64,000 nucleotides of DNA, taken from positions 806,001 through 870,000 of the forward strand of contig NZ_FOTQ01000001.1 in assembly GCF_900114635.1 (NCBI RefSeq). The letters run 5' to 3'. Each line of letters begins with the position of its first letter. Within the stretch, counting starts at the first letter, position 1. Source of the stretch: Shimia aestuarii. GTDB taxonomy: Bacteria; Pseudomonadota; Alphaproteobacteria; Rhodobacterales; Rhodobacteraceae. A program made the translations under genes and the position numbers. This document shows, piece by piece, positions 1-9,153 of this stretch. The notes beneath the pieces are model-generated. The model saw only the letters and a program-made list of their open reading frames with translations. It ran no database searches and was not told the origin of the DNA.

Positions 1-1
1 C

Positions 2-40
2 CAGTACGGCGCGCTGAAGCGACTTTTCGGCGCGGTCTGA
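2..40 (+). CDS. Possible 3' end of a gene cut by the window edge
   Basis: An open frame enters from the left edge and stops with TGA at 38-40, directly against the glmM stop codon on the other strand. The last residues would read QYGALKRLFGAV. Only 12 codons are visible, so no product can be named. An end-to-end convergent pair is plausible in such a compact genome, but chance is not excluded. Confidence 0.25.
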   Translation, partial: QYGALKRLFGAV

Positions 41-1390
41 TCAGCCCGCCACCGCCGCGCTCACCGCATCCACCACGCCATCGACGGTCTGCTCCAGCAA
101 CACGGAATCTTCGCATTCCGCCATAACCCGGATCAACGGCTCCGTACCGGACTTGCGGATCAACAGCCGCCCTTTCCCGGTCAACGCAGCCTCGGCATCG
201 GCGATCGCCGACTTGACCGCATCCATCTCCAGCGGCGCCTGCCCGACTTGATACCGCACGTTCTTGAGCATTTGCGGCACAGCTTCGAAAACATGGGCAA
301 GCTCGGACGCCTTCTGCCCGGTCCCCACCATGGCCGCGAGGAACTGCAAGCCCGCCATCAGGCCATCCCCGGTCGTGGCATAGTCGGTCATCACGATATG
401 GCCCGACTGTTCCCCACCAAGGTTGTAGCCCCCCTTGCGCATCGCTTCGACCACGTAACGGTCTCCGACCGCCGTCCGCTCAAGTCGCAATCCACGCCCT
501 TCGAGATACCGCTCAAGCCCGAGGTTCGACATCACGGTCGCAACCAATGCTTCCCCCTTGAGCCGCCCTTCGGCGGCCCAACGCGATGCCAGCACCGCCA
601 TGATCTGGTCGCCATCGGCCACCTTGCCGGTTTCGTCGATGATCATGACGCGGTCCGCGTCACCATCCAGGCAGATCCCCACATCCGCGCCATGCGCCAC
701 AACGGCTTCACTGGCGGTTTGCGGCTTGGTCGAGCCGCAATTCTTGTTGATGTTCAGACCATTCGGCGACGTGCCAACCGGAATGACGTCCGCGCCAAGC
801 TCCCAGAGCGCTTCGGGAGCCGCGCGATAGGCCGCCCCGTTGGCGCAGTCGATCACCACCTTGATCCCCGTAAGCGGCAGCGCGCGCGGCAATGAGCTTT
901 TGACCCGCTCGATATACCGGAACCGCCCGTCGTCGATCCGTTTTGCACGCCCGATATTCTGGGCATGCACCGGTTCGACCCCTTCTTCGATCAGCCGTTC
1001 GATTTCCAGCTCGGCCTCGTCCGAAAGCTTGAAACCATCCGGTCCGAAAAACTTGATGCCATTGTCTTCCGCCGGGTTGTGGCTGGCCGAGATCATGACC
1101 CCCAGATCCGCGCGCATGGAATTGGTCAACAGGCCCACCGCGGGGGTCGGGACCGGCCCCAGCAACAGCACGTTCATCCCCGTGCTCGTAAGCCCCGCCG
1201 TCAGCGCGTTCTCAAACATATATCCGGAAAGGCGCGTATCCTTGCCAATCACCACGCGATGCTGGTTGGTCCCGTCATTGCGGAAATACCGCCCCACGGC
1301 AGCGCCGATGCGCAAAGCCATCTCCGCGGTCATCGGATGCTGGTTCGCTGTGCCGCGCACTCCGTCCGTGCCAAAAAACTTACGCACCAT
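41..1390 (-). CDS. glmM: Phosphoglucosamine mutase GlmM
   Basis: GlmM converts glucosamine-6-phosphate to glucosamine-1-phosphate, the step before UDP-GlcNAc in peptidoglycan and lipopolysaccharide synthesis; it is cytoplasmic. The 449 residues match the family length. Visible marks are the N-terminal [10 protein letters not shown] start, the phosphoserine loop [16 protein letters not shown] near residue 100, the metal loop DGDADR near 245, and the C-terminal phosphate-binding [14 protein letters not shown]. The ATG at 1390 has AGGAGAG upstream. The folP stop lies 11 bp inside this gene, so the two are probably translationally coupled in a folB-folP-glmM operon. Confidence 0.97.
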   Translation of the reverse strand: MVRKFFGTDGVRGTANQHPMTAEMALRIGAAVGRYFRNDGTNQHRVVIGKDTRLSGYMFENALTAGLTSTGMNVLLLGPVPTPAVGLLTNSMRADLGVMISASHNPAEDNGIKFFGPDGFKLSDEAELEIERLIEEGVEPVHAQNIGRAKRIDDGRFRYIERVKSSLPRALPLTGIKVVIDCANGAAYRAAPEALWELGADVIPVGTSPNGLNINKNCGSTKPQTASEAVVAHGADVGICLDGDADRVMIIDETGKVADGDQIMAVLASRWAAEGRLKGEALVATVMSNLGLERYLEGRGLRLERTAVGDRYVVEAMRKGGYNLGGEQSGHIVMTDYATTGDGLMAGLQFLAAMVGTGQKASELAHVFEAVPQMLKNVRYQVGQAPLEMDAVKSAIADAEAALTGKGRLLIRKSGTEPLIRVMAECEDSVLLEQTVDGVVDAVSAAVAG

Positions 1391-2399
1391 GATACTCTCC
1401 TGTCGTCACTGCCTGCCACAATTGCAGGGCCTGCCGTGTTTCGGCCACATCATGCACCCGCACAACCTGCGCCCCCTGCGCAAAGCCTTCCAGCGCGACG
1501 GCCACAGATCCCGGCCCCCGCTGATCGGCCTCCGGCGCATTGCCGATCTTGCCGATGAACCCCTTGCGCGACGCCCCCAGCAGTATCGGGCAGCCAAGGC
1601 TGTGAAACAGGCTCAGCCGCGCAAGAAGGGCAAGGTTGTGCTCGATCCGCTTGCCAAAACCGATGCCGGGATCAACAAGGATCTGATCACGCGGGATGCC
1701 CAGCCCGGTCAGCATGCTGACCTGGGCGGCCAGGAAATCGTACACGTCCAGAAGCACGTCGTCATAACGCGGATCGCCCTGCATGGTCTCCGGATCGCCC
1801 TGCGCATGCATGACGCAGATCGGCACCGCGCGCTCCACGCACAATGTCTTCAGCGCCGGGTCGAATGTGAAGCCGGACACGTCATTGACAAGAAATGCCC
1901 CTTCGTCCAGCGCGGCCCGCGCCACCACCGCCTTGCGCGTGTCGATGCTGATCGGCACCTGCAACACGTTGGAAATCGCGGCGATTACCGGCGCGGTGCG
2001 GGCAATCTCGGCCTCGGGTGGCACTTCCATCGCGCCGGGGCGTGTGGATTCACCTCCGACGTCAATAAGGCTTGCCCCAGCATCAACCATGACCCGCGCA
2101 TGGGCCAGCCCTCGGGCCGGTCCGACATGCGCGCCACCATCCGAAAAACTGTCCGGGGTCACGTTCAGGATGCCCATGATCTGGGGGCGGTCCATACGCA
2201 CCCGCCCCAGCTTGGATCGCGTGGCGGTCATCGCCGCCAGCACATCCTCGGGCACGTCGCGCGCAGAAATCACCTCGGGCGGCGCGCCGCGCCGCAAATG
2301 TTCAACATGAGTAAACCAACACCAGCCCCCTGCGAGCACCAGCGCGCCTTCCGGACGCGCGGCATCGGTCTGGGGGAGCGCACGAAAATAATCCGTCAT
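1380..2399 (-). CDS. folP: Dihydropteroate synthase FolP
   Basis: FolP condenses p-aminobenzoate with the pterin pyrophosphate to give dihydropteroate in folate synthesis. The 339-residue protein has about 60 extra N-terminal residues, then the TIM-barrel core beginning [15 protein letters not shown], followed by [17 protein letters not shown] and the C-terminal VRVHDV loop, all family signatures. It sits 39 nt after folB and overlaps glmM by 11 bp. The ribosome-binding site before the ATG at 2399 is weak, so the exact start is less certain than the identity. Confidence 0.96.
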   Translation of the reverse strand: MTDYFRALPQTDAARPEGALVLAGGWCWFTHVEHLRRGAPPEVISARDVPEDVLAAMTATRSKLGRVRMDRPQIMGILNVTPDSFSDGGAHVGPARGLAHARVMVDAGASLIDVGGESTRPGAMEVPPEAEIARTAPVIAAISNVLQVPISIDTRKAVVARAALDEGAFLVNDVSGFTFDPALKTLCVERAVPICVMHAQGDPETMQGDPRYDDVLLDVYDFLAAQVSMLTGLGIPRDQILVDPGIGFGKRIEHNLALLARLSLFHSLGCPILLGASRKGFIGKIGNAPEADQRGPGSVAVALEGFAQGAQVVRVHDVAETRQALQLWQAVTTGEYHGA

Positions 2400-2438
2400 G
2401 AATGCTGAATGCGCAATTGCCAGCCGAAAGGCAAGCGC

Positions 2439-3368
2439 TCAGAACTGCTCTGCGTCGACAGGGACGGCCCGCACCGGAAGTTTCGCGCCTTCGGGCGGTA
2501 TCGCGCCGACGGTCCAGAACCGCCGCGCCTGCACCAACTCGGCAAACCAGACGCCCAGCGCCACCGCGTCGCGCGGCTGCGCCGACGGGCCATCCACCGC
2601 ATCCAGCACGATCTTGGACGGCGCCCAGACACAGAACTGCCCGTTCTTCATCGCCCAGTCCAGCTCGGTCCGGGTATTCACCACCACACAGCGCGGGTCT
2701 TTCGAAGCCAGCACCCAAGCGTTCTGCTCGATCGACAGAAGGTCGATCCGCCGCTGGGTCATGGCATGGCCGGTACGCGGCGCGGGCGCATCGCCGGCCC
2801 CGACGCAAAAGATCACCGGCACGCCGTCCCGTTCCAGCTGGTCAATCCAGCCCGTAAGGTATGGCGACGTGATCGCCTCGTTGGACAAGAACACAACACG
2901 CGGATGGGGTGCCTCGTCCTCGCCGGCCTCTTCGACGGGGGCCAATGATGCCTTGCGGCTGCGCACGATCTCCACGCCAAGAGCCCCCGGCCCCCGGTCC
3001 AGCTTTTCGATCCGCACGAACACCCGCATCGCCTGTGGCTCATGCAGGATGCGTTCGGCGACGCGCTCGGCCAGCGTTTCCAGAAGATTGAGCCGCTCGG
3101 CGGCCAGTTCATGGGCAATCGCCTCGGTCACGCGGTCATAAGACAGGATGCGGTCCACATCGTCCTCGACCGCCCCGGACAACGGACGCACCTCGACCAC
3201 GACGTTGAAACAGACACGCTGCATCTGGCCGCGCTCCTGCTGGAACGCCCCGATGTCTACCTCGACGATATGGTCGCGCAGGGAAATCCGGTCCAGCGGA
3301 TCGGGGCCAGAGGTGGCTTCGGACCGTTCGGACGGGTGCGCAAATGCGAGGCGGATTTCATTGGTCAT
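2439..3368 (-). CDS. folB: Dihydroneopterin aldolase FolB with C-terminal amino-acid-kinase-like domain
   Basis: Residues about 25-145 form the FolB domain (DRISLRDHIVEVDIGAFQQE; LSYDRVTEAIAHEL; LNLLETLAERVAERIL), which cleaves dihydroneopterin to hydroxymethyl-dihydropterin in folate synthesis. FolB alone is usually about 120 residues; here some 150 more follow after an acidic linker. The tail (VIFCVGAGDAPAPRTGHAM, then WAPSKIVLD and PRDAVALGVWFAELV) resembles the amino-acid-kinase fold but lacks a clear KxGGS motif. The ATG at 3368 is preferred over an in-frame start at 3395 because AGGAG lies 7 nt before it. First gene of folB-folP-glmM. The tail's role is unknown. Confidence 0.9.
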   Translation of the reverse strand: MTNEIRLAFAHPSERSEATSGPDPLDRISLRDHIVEVDIGAFQQERGQMQRVCFNVVVEVRPLSGAVEDDVDRILSYDRVTEAIAHELAAERLNLLETLAERVAERILHEPQAMRVFVRIEKLDRGPGALGVEIVRSRKASLAPVEEAGEDEAPHPRVVFLSNEAITSPYLTGWIDQLERDGVPVIFCVGAGDAPAPRTGHAMTQRRIDLLSIEQNAWVLASKDPRCVVVNTRTELDWAMKNGQFCVWAPSKIVLDAVDGPSAQPRDAVALGVWFAELVQARRFWTVGAIPPEGAKLPVRAVPVDAEQF

Positions 3369-3495
3369 GGCGCCGCTCCTGTTGGTATCGGGCAACGCCC
3401 AGACTAGGCGCTTGCAGGGCCTTTAACAAAGCCCAAGGCGGCAAACCAGTGGCGAAACGCGTCACTAGCGGGTGACTACGCAGCCGGAGATCGGC

Positions 3496-4140
3496 CTAAT
3501 TCTGGGAAATGCGGGTCGGCATCCGGTAGAAATGATGCACACCGATGGTCGCGGTGCGCTTGAACTTGCGCGACCAGGACGGGCTCACGGCCTTGGTGTG
3601 ATAGTGGGTTGCCCCTTCCGTCAACACCTTGGGCGCGCCGTCAATCAACAGCCGGGCCACCTTGCCCACGCGCTCATAAGCGGCCTTTTCGTGGATGCGG
3701 TTCTTCACCCCGTCGCAGTTGTAGGTGAACTGGCACTGATATTTGCGCCCGCTCGCCGTGCCCTGATTGATCACACCGCAGATGCTGTCGGGAAACGCGC
3801 CATGCTCGGCGCGGTTCATGATGACCTCGGCCACCGCGAACTGCCCCTTGATGCTCTCGCCGCGCGCCTCGAAATAAAGCGCCTCCGAAAGACACTGCCA
3901 TTCCGTGTCGCGTTCCTTCTTGGCCACCGGCGGTAGCGTGTCGATCCAGGCACGTGAATAGCTCACCTGCTCGGTCAGCTTTTCAGACTTCGGCGCAAAG
4001 AAATCACGCAGCTTCTTTCCATCAAACAACGCCACGCGCTTGGGCAGCGTCGCGTCGTCCCGGTTGTCAGCGGGCGCCTCGGCCATCGCCACTCCGGACG
4101 TCAGAGAAAAAACAAGAACGGCAGCAAAAAACCTACGCAT
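3496..4140 (-). CDS. SleB-family cell wall hydrolase, exported
   Basis: This 214-residue protein starts with a signal peptide (MRRFFAAVLVFSLTSGVAMA) and carries a hydrolase_2/SleB domain: LSEALYFEARGES with the expected catalytic Glu, FAVAEVIMNRAEH, CGVINQG and CQFTYNCDG. The family acts as peptidoglycan glycosylases, so periplasmic cell-wall remodelling is likely. The ATG at 4140 is chosen because it begins the signal peptide and has AGAGG upstream; an upstream extension to 4266 lacks such support. It follows ppdK on the same strand after about 150 nt, so it may have its own promoter. Confidence 0.88.
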   Translation of the reverse strand: MRRFFAAVLVFSLTSGVAMAEAPADNRDDATLPKRVALFDGKKLRDFFAPKSEKLTEQVSYSRAWIDTLPPVAKKERDTEWQCLSEALYFEARGESIKGQFAVAEVIMNRAEHGAFPDSICGVINQGTASGRKYQCQFTYNCDGVKNRIHEKAAYERVGKVARLLIDGAPKVLTEGATHYHTKAVSPSWSRKFKRTATIGVHHFYRMPTRISQN

Positions 4141-4291
4141 AGCGACCTCTAAATCGTTTCCAGACCGGACCCTCCCCGTCCGAAACTGGCGCCCTCTTAG
4201 CCGAATTGTCCAAAATCGTCCAGTCGGTCGCCTTTCGGCGCTTGCGACAAGACACGCCGATGTCAAGCAAAAGCCTCAAAAAAGTCTTATT

Positions 4292-6832
4292 TTATGAGAT
4301 TTTGTCCTGAATCGCGAACTGTGCTGCGGCCAAACGCGCAACCGGTACGCGGAACGGCGAACAGGACACATAGTTCATTCCGATCTCGCGACAGAAGGCG
4401 ATTGATTCGGGGCTGCCCCCGTGTTCGCCGCACACCGACAGCGTCAACTCGGGCCGCGCCTTGCGCCCCCGTTCTGCCCCCAGCCGAAGCAGCTCACCCA
4501 CCCCTTCGCGATCCAGCGTATGGAACGGGTCTTCCGGGAAGACACCCTGCTGCACATAGGGCGACATGAATCGCCCCGCATCATCGCGCGACAGGCCATA
4601 GGTCATCTGTGTGAGGTCGTTGGTGCCGAAGCTGAAAAAGTCGCAATGCGGCGCGATATCCTCTGCCCGGAGCGCGGCGCGCGGTGTTTCCACCATCACG
4701 CCCAACCGATAGTCAAAATCACGCCCCTTCTCGGTACGCACAGCAGCGGCCACCGCGTCGATGCGGGTCTTGACCAGCTCCACCTCACGCTTGGCCGACA
4801 CCAGCGGGATCATGATCTCGGGCATGATCGGCGCGCCGTCTTCCGTCACCATCAGCATCGCCTCGAAAATGGCGCGCGCCTGCATGTCATAGATTTCCGG
4901 CACCGTGATCCCAAGCCGCACGCCCCGCATCCCCAGCATCGGGTTGTACTCGCCCAGCGCTTCCACCCGCCGCGTCACGTCCGACAATGGCAGGTTCAGC
5001 GCCTCGGCCAGATCGCGCAGCCCGGCGCGGTCGGTCGGCAGGAACTCGTGCAAGGGCGGATCGAACAGGCGCACACAGACCGGACGCCCCTCCATGATGC
5101 GGAACAGTTCGGCAATCGAGTTACGCTGCAACGGCAAAATCTGCTGCAGCGCGGCGCGGCGATCCTCCGAACCGTCGGCAAAGATCATCTCGCGGATGGC
5201 AGTCAGCCGGTCCGCCTCAAAGAACATGTGCTCGGTCCGGCACAGACCGATCCCCTGTGCCTTGAAATTCAGCGCCGTGCGCGCATCGTCCGGCGTGTCG
5301 GCATTGGCGCGCACGTCAATGTCGCGCACGTCATCGGCCCAGTTCATCAACGATTGGAACGCATCATCCAACGCCGCCTCGACCATCGGCGCCTCTCCGG
5401 CAAGGATCTGGCCGTTGGTGCCGTCCACCGTGATCACGTCGCCTTCGCGGAACACCCGTCCATCCGGCGCCACCAGCCGCCGCTTGCGGGTCTGGAACCG
5501 CATCTGTGACGCGCCCACCACGCAAGGCAGACCAAGCCCGCGCGCGATCACGGCCGCGTGGCTGGTGATCCCGCCCCGTTCCGTCAACGCGGCACTGGCC
5601 GCATGCATGCCGCGAATGTCTTCCGGGTTGGTTTCCCGGCGCACCAGCACACAGGCTTCGCCGCGCGCCGCGCTGGCCTGTGCTTCGGCGGCGGTAAAGA
5701 CGATCTTTCCCGAGGCTGCGCCGGGGCTGGCCGCCACGCCCGCGCCGACCACGTCGCGCTTGGTATTGGGGTCAATCTGGCGGTGCAAAAGCTCATTAAG
5801 GGCGCGTGGCTCGATGCGCATCACCGCCTCCTCACGCGGGATGATCCCGTCATTGGCCAGCGACACCGCGATCCGCACCGCCGCGCGCGCCGTGCGCTGC
5901 ACACGCACGCCGTCAAGAATATGCACCTCTCCGCTGTCAATCGCGAACTCGCACTGCATCTCTTCGCGCAGCTTTATGCGCATCACTGCCGCATGGGTCT
6001 TGAGCTGTTCAAATGCTTCAGGGGCCTCTTCCTCCAACGACGCCCCGCGCGCATCCCTTTCAAGGTACAGCGCCTCTGCCCCGGTCTGTAATGCATCCCG
6101 CCCCTGGCTCTGGCTCAGGTAGCGCCCGGTGATCTGCGGCAGGCCCGAGTCGCCGTTGACCAGCTGCAACACGCCCGATCCGCATTCGCCCTGCCCGACA
6201 CCCAGCACCATCGACTGCACCACCAGCCCAAGCCCCGCATCCGCCGGCGCGCCCTTGGCCATGCGCAACAGGCGCGCGGTTGTGCCTTCCCAGGCCCGCG
6301 CCATTGACCGCAACACGCCCACAAGCTGCTGCCCGCGTTCCTGCGGAAACGGCTCCTCAGCCTCGTCCTCATAGGCCTCAAGGAACTGTGCCACCACGTT
6401 GGGGGCGTTCATGTCGAGGTCGTCAAAGATATCCGGATCAAGCCGCGCGACATGGGTCGAATAGGACTGGATGAACTTCACATAAAGCCGCGCCGCCGCC
6501 TTTTCGCCAATCCGCTTGCCCAGCGCCTCAAGGCGGGCGTCGTTCATGCCGATGTTCAACACCGCCCCCGGCCCTCCCCAGTCGGGATCTTCCGAAGACG
6601 GGCGCACACACAGCAATTGTTCCGAGGCAAAAGGCGCAAGGATACGGGCCACCTCCGGCGTTTCGCCGGTCGCAATCCGATGTACCTCGTCAAAACTCAG
6701 CGCCACCGTCACCGGCACAGGCAGGTCCAGCCGCACGAGGCGCTGCAGGCATTTTGCCCGCCCGCCATGATTGGCGACGCTCACAGGCGCATCCTGCGTG
6801 ATCAGGGTGATATCGGGGTCGTTTTGCTGCAC
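4292..6832 (-). CDS. ppdK: Pyruvate phosphate dikinase-like PEP-utilising protein
   Basis: An 846-residue PPDK homologue. The phosphohistidine domain (LTERGGITSHAAVIARGLG, about residue 420) and the C-terminal PEP/pyruvate barrel are well preserved: TEHMFF, FFSFGTNDLTQMTYG, and CSPFRVPVARLAAAQ with the catalytic Cys. PPDK interconverts pyruvate and PEP using ATP and phosphate. The N-terminal ATP-grasp half is shorter and altered: the usual MPGMMDTVLNLG reads GGPGAVLNIG, and the LQTRNGKRTA segment carrying catalytic Gln and Arg reads LDGVRVQRTA. It may therefore be an active divergent PPDK or a PEP-binding paralogue. GTG start at 6832 with AAAGGTG upstream. It follows glyS, the usual alphaproteobacterial order. 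Confidence 0.82.
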   Translation of the reverse strand: MQQNDPDITLITQDAPVSVANHGGRAKCLQRLVRLDLPVPVTVALSFDEVHRIATGETPEVARILAPFASEQLLCVRPSSEDPDWGGPGAVLNIGMNDARLEALGKRIGEKAAARLYVKFIQSYSTHVARLDPDIFDDLDMNAPNVVAQFLEAYEDEAEEPFPQERGQQLVGVLRSMARAWEGTTARLLRMAKGAPADAGLGLVVQSMVLGVGQGECGSGVLQLVNGDSGLPQITGRYLSQSQGRDALQTGAEALYLERDARGASLEEEAPEAFEQLKTHAAVMRIKLREEMQCEFAIDSGEVHILDGVRVQRTARAAVRIAVSLANDGIIPREEAVMRIEPRALNELLHRQIDPNTKRDVVGAGVAASPGAASGKIVFTAAEAQASAARGEACVLVRRETNPEDIRGMHAASAALTERGGITSHAAVIARGLGLPCVVGASQMRFQTRKRRLVAPDGRVFREGDVITVDGTNGQILAGEAPMVEAALDDAFQSLMNWADDVRDIDVRANADTPDDARTALNFKAQGIGLCRTEHMFFEADRLTAIREMIFADGSEDRRAALQQILPLQRNSIAELFRIMEGRPVCVRLFDPPLHEFLPTDRAGLRDLAEALNLPLSDVTRRVEALGEYNPMLGMRGVRLGITVPEIYDMQARAIFEAMLMVTEDGAPIMPEIMIPLVSAKREVELVKTRIDAVAAAVRTEKGRDFDYRLGVMVETPRAALRAEDIAPHCDFFSFGTNDLTQMTYGLSRDDAGRFMSPYVQQGVFPEDPFHTLDREGVGELLRLGAERGRKARPELTLSVCGEHGGSPESIAFCREIGMNYVSCSPFRVPVARLAAAQFAIQDKIS

Positions 6833-6918
6833 TGCGGCACCTTTCTTTGAAACCGCAGCATACGCGCCAACTGAAACGAGGCAAGCGAAAGCTTGCCTTG
6901 CCCGACTGCGTCAGGTGA

Positions 6919-9144
6919 TCACCCCTCGACGCGGGTCAGGTCGGCGGCCCCAAGGCAAATCGTGCGAATACGCGACAACAGGTTCAGACGGTTGCGCCGC
7001 ACGGTTTCGTTATCACTGTTCACCTGCACCGCTTCAAAGAACGCATCAATCGGGGCGCGCAGAGAGGCCATGGTCCCCATGGCCGATGCGAAATCTTCGG
7101 CCTCGATGGCCGAAGAGATCGCGCGCTCCGCACCGTCAAGCGCCGCGAACAGCGCCTTTTCGCTCTCATCCTCGGCAAACTTCACATCCGCCCCAAAGGA
7201 ATATTCCACCCCGTCCTTTTCCTCGGCCTGGCTCAGGATGTTGTTGGCTCGCTTGAACCCCTGCAACAGGTTCTCGCCATCTTCAGTGCTCATGAAGTCC
7301 TGCAACGCCCGCGCGCGCCTCACCAGCAGCGTCAGGTCATCATTGCCCGGCATCGCGATACAGGCGTCGATCACGTCATGGCGAATGCCCTGATCGCGCA
7401 GGTAGACTTTCAGGCGATCATGGAAGAACCCCAGCAAATCGCGCGACGTGTCCGGCAGACGGCTCTTCAACTCTTCCATATGCTCGGGCAGGTCGCCATC
7501 AAACGCATCCAGCACGGTGCGCACCGCAGCACCAAAGACGCCATGATCTGCCACTTCCGCCATCATGTCCGTCATCAGCCCACGCGACACCACGTCATCC
7601 CCGTTCTGTGCAATCTCATGACGTAGCAACTGGCCGTCGAAATACCGATCCAGCGACAGGCGCAGCTCGTTTTCCAGCACCAACCGGATCACCCCCAGCG
7701 CCGCGCGACGCAGGGCAAACGGGTCTTTCGATCCGGTCGGCTTTTCATCAATCGCCCAGAACCCGGTCAGCGTGTCGAGCTTGTCCGCCAACGCAACAGT
7801 CACAGACAGCGGCGCGGTGGGCACATCATCAGACGGTCCCAGCGGCGAATAATGTTCCTGCGCCACCGCGGCCACCTCTGCGGGCATACCCGCGGCCTCG
7901 ATGTAATAACGCCCCATCAGACCCTGCAACTCGGGGAATTCATAGACCATCTGCGAACTCAGATCGGCCTTGGCCAGATGCGCCGCATCCTTCGCACGCC
8001 CCGCATCCGCACCGGTCACTACCGCCAGCTCACCCGCAAGCGCCGCAATCCGGTCGATCCGCGCGGCCTGTGTGCCAAGCTTGTTGTGGAAGGTGACGTT
8101 CTTGAGGTCATTGCTCCAGACCGTCATGTCCAGCTTGGCAATGCGCAGATCGTTCTCCCAGAAGAATTTCGCATCCGACAGCCGTGCAAACAGCACCTTC
8201 TGGTTGCCAGCCAGAATAGTCGCGCCATGGTCCGCCGTTTCTCGGTTGGCCACGGTAATGAACTTCTCGATCCGGCCCGTCTTGGGGTTCTTCACAGAGA
8301 AAAACTTCTGGTGCTCTTTCATCGAGGTCTGCAACACCTCGGCAGGCAGCCCAAGGAAATCCTCGGCGATATCACCCATCAGCACCACGGGCCACTCCAC
8401 CAGCCCCGCAACCTCGGCCAGAAGCCCCTTGTCCTCGACCACTTCCAGACCTTGGGCAAAGGCCATGTTGGTCGCCTCGTGCCAGATATGCTCGCCCCGC
8501 TCCTCGGCACTCAGGATCACCTTGTCGCGCTTGAGCTTGGCCTCGTAATCCTCGAACCCCGTCACGGCAAACCGCCCTGCGCCCATGAATCGGTGGCCTT
8601 CGGTCGTGTCGCCTGCCTTGATCCCGTCGATCTCCAGCGGCACCACCTCGGCCCCTGCCTCGTCGCTGAGAATGCACAGGATCGAATGCAGCGGACGCAC
8701 CCAGCGCAGGCTGCCCGCGCCCCAGCGCATCGACTTGGGCCAGGGGAAATTGCGGATCGTGTCTTCCAGAACCTCGGCCACGATCTCTGCCGCCGGACGA
8801 CCCGGCTTGGTGATGGTGGCGAAATAGACCGCGCCCTTGGGGGTCTCGCGCTCTTCAAGGTCTTCACGCGCCACGCCCGCACCGCGCAGGAAGCCTTCGA
8901 TCGCCTTTTCCGGCGCGCCCACCTTCGGGCCCTTGCGCTCTTCCTTGACGGTCGGGCTCTCGGCCAGCAATCCCTCAAGCACCAGCGTCAGGCGGCGCGG
9001 CGTCGAAAACCCATGCGCCCCGGCATAGGTTAGCCCCGCCTCGACCAGACCATCCGTCACACGTTTCTTCAGGTCTTCAGCAGCCCGCGCCTGCATGCGC
9101 GCGGGGATTTCCTCGGAAAACAGTTCGATCAGCAGATCAGGCAT
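6919..9144 (-). CDS. glyS: Glycyl-tRNA synthetase beta subunit
   Basis: GlyS is the tRNA-binding subunit of the bacterial alpha2-beta2 glycyl-tRNA synthetase. The 741-residue length fits, as do MPDLLIELFSEEIPARMQ at the N-terminus, FSTPRRLTLVLEGL, the HD-like region, and the C-terminal anticodon-binding domain (AIDAFFEAVQVNSDNETVRRN). The ATG at 9144 has AAGGAC upstream. It lies 9 nt after gltS and in one run with glyQ, a small membrane protein and gltS, so the two synthetase subunits are separated by two other genes but probably still co-transcribed. Confidence 0.97.
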   Translation of the reverse strand: MPDLLIELFSEEIPARMQARAAEDLKKRVTDGLVEAGLTYAGAHGFSTPRRLTLVLEGLLAESPTVKEERKGPKVGAPEKAIEGFLRGAGVAREDLEERETPKGAVYFATITKPGRPAAEIVAEVLEDTIRNFPWPKSMRWGAGSLRWVRPLHSILCILSDEAGAEVVPLEIDGIKAGDTTEGHRFMGAGRFAVTGFEDYEAKLKRDKVILSAEERGEHIWHEATNMAFAQGLEVVEDKGLLAEVAGLVEWPVVLMGDIAEDFLGLPAEVLQTSMKEHQKFFSVKNPKTGRIEKFITVANRETADHGATILAGNQKVLFARLSDAKFFWENDLRIAKLDMTVWSNDLKNVTFHNKLGTQAARIDRIAALAGELAVVTGADAGRAKDAAHLAKADLSSQMVYEFPELQGLMGRYYIEAAGMPAEVAAVAQEHYSPLGPSDDVPTAPLSVTVALADKLDTLTGFWAIDEKPTGSKDPFALRRAALGVIRLVLENELRLSLDRYFDGQLLRHEIAQNGDDVVSRGLMTDMMAEVADHGVFGAAVRTVLDAFDGDLPEHMEELKSRLPDTSRDLLGFFHDRLKVYLRDQGIRHDVIDACIAMPGNDDLTLLVRRARALQDFMSTEDGENLLQGFKRANNILSQAEEKDGVEYSFGADVKFAEDESEKALFAALDGAERAISSAIEAEDFASAMGTMASLRAPIDAFFEAVQVNSDNETVRRNRLNLLSRIRTICLGAADLTRVEG

Positions 9145-9153
9145 GACAGGTCC

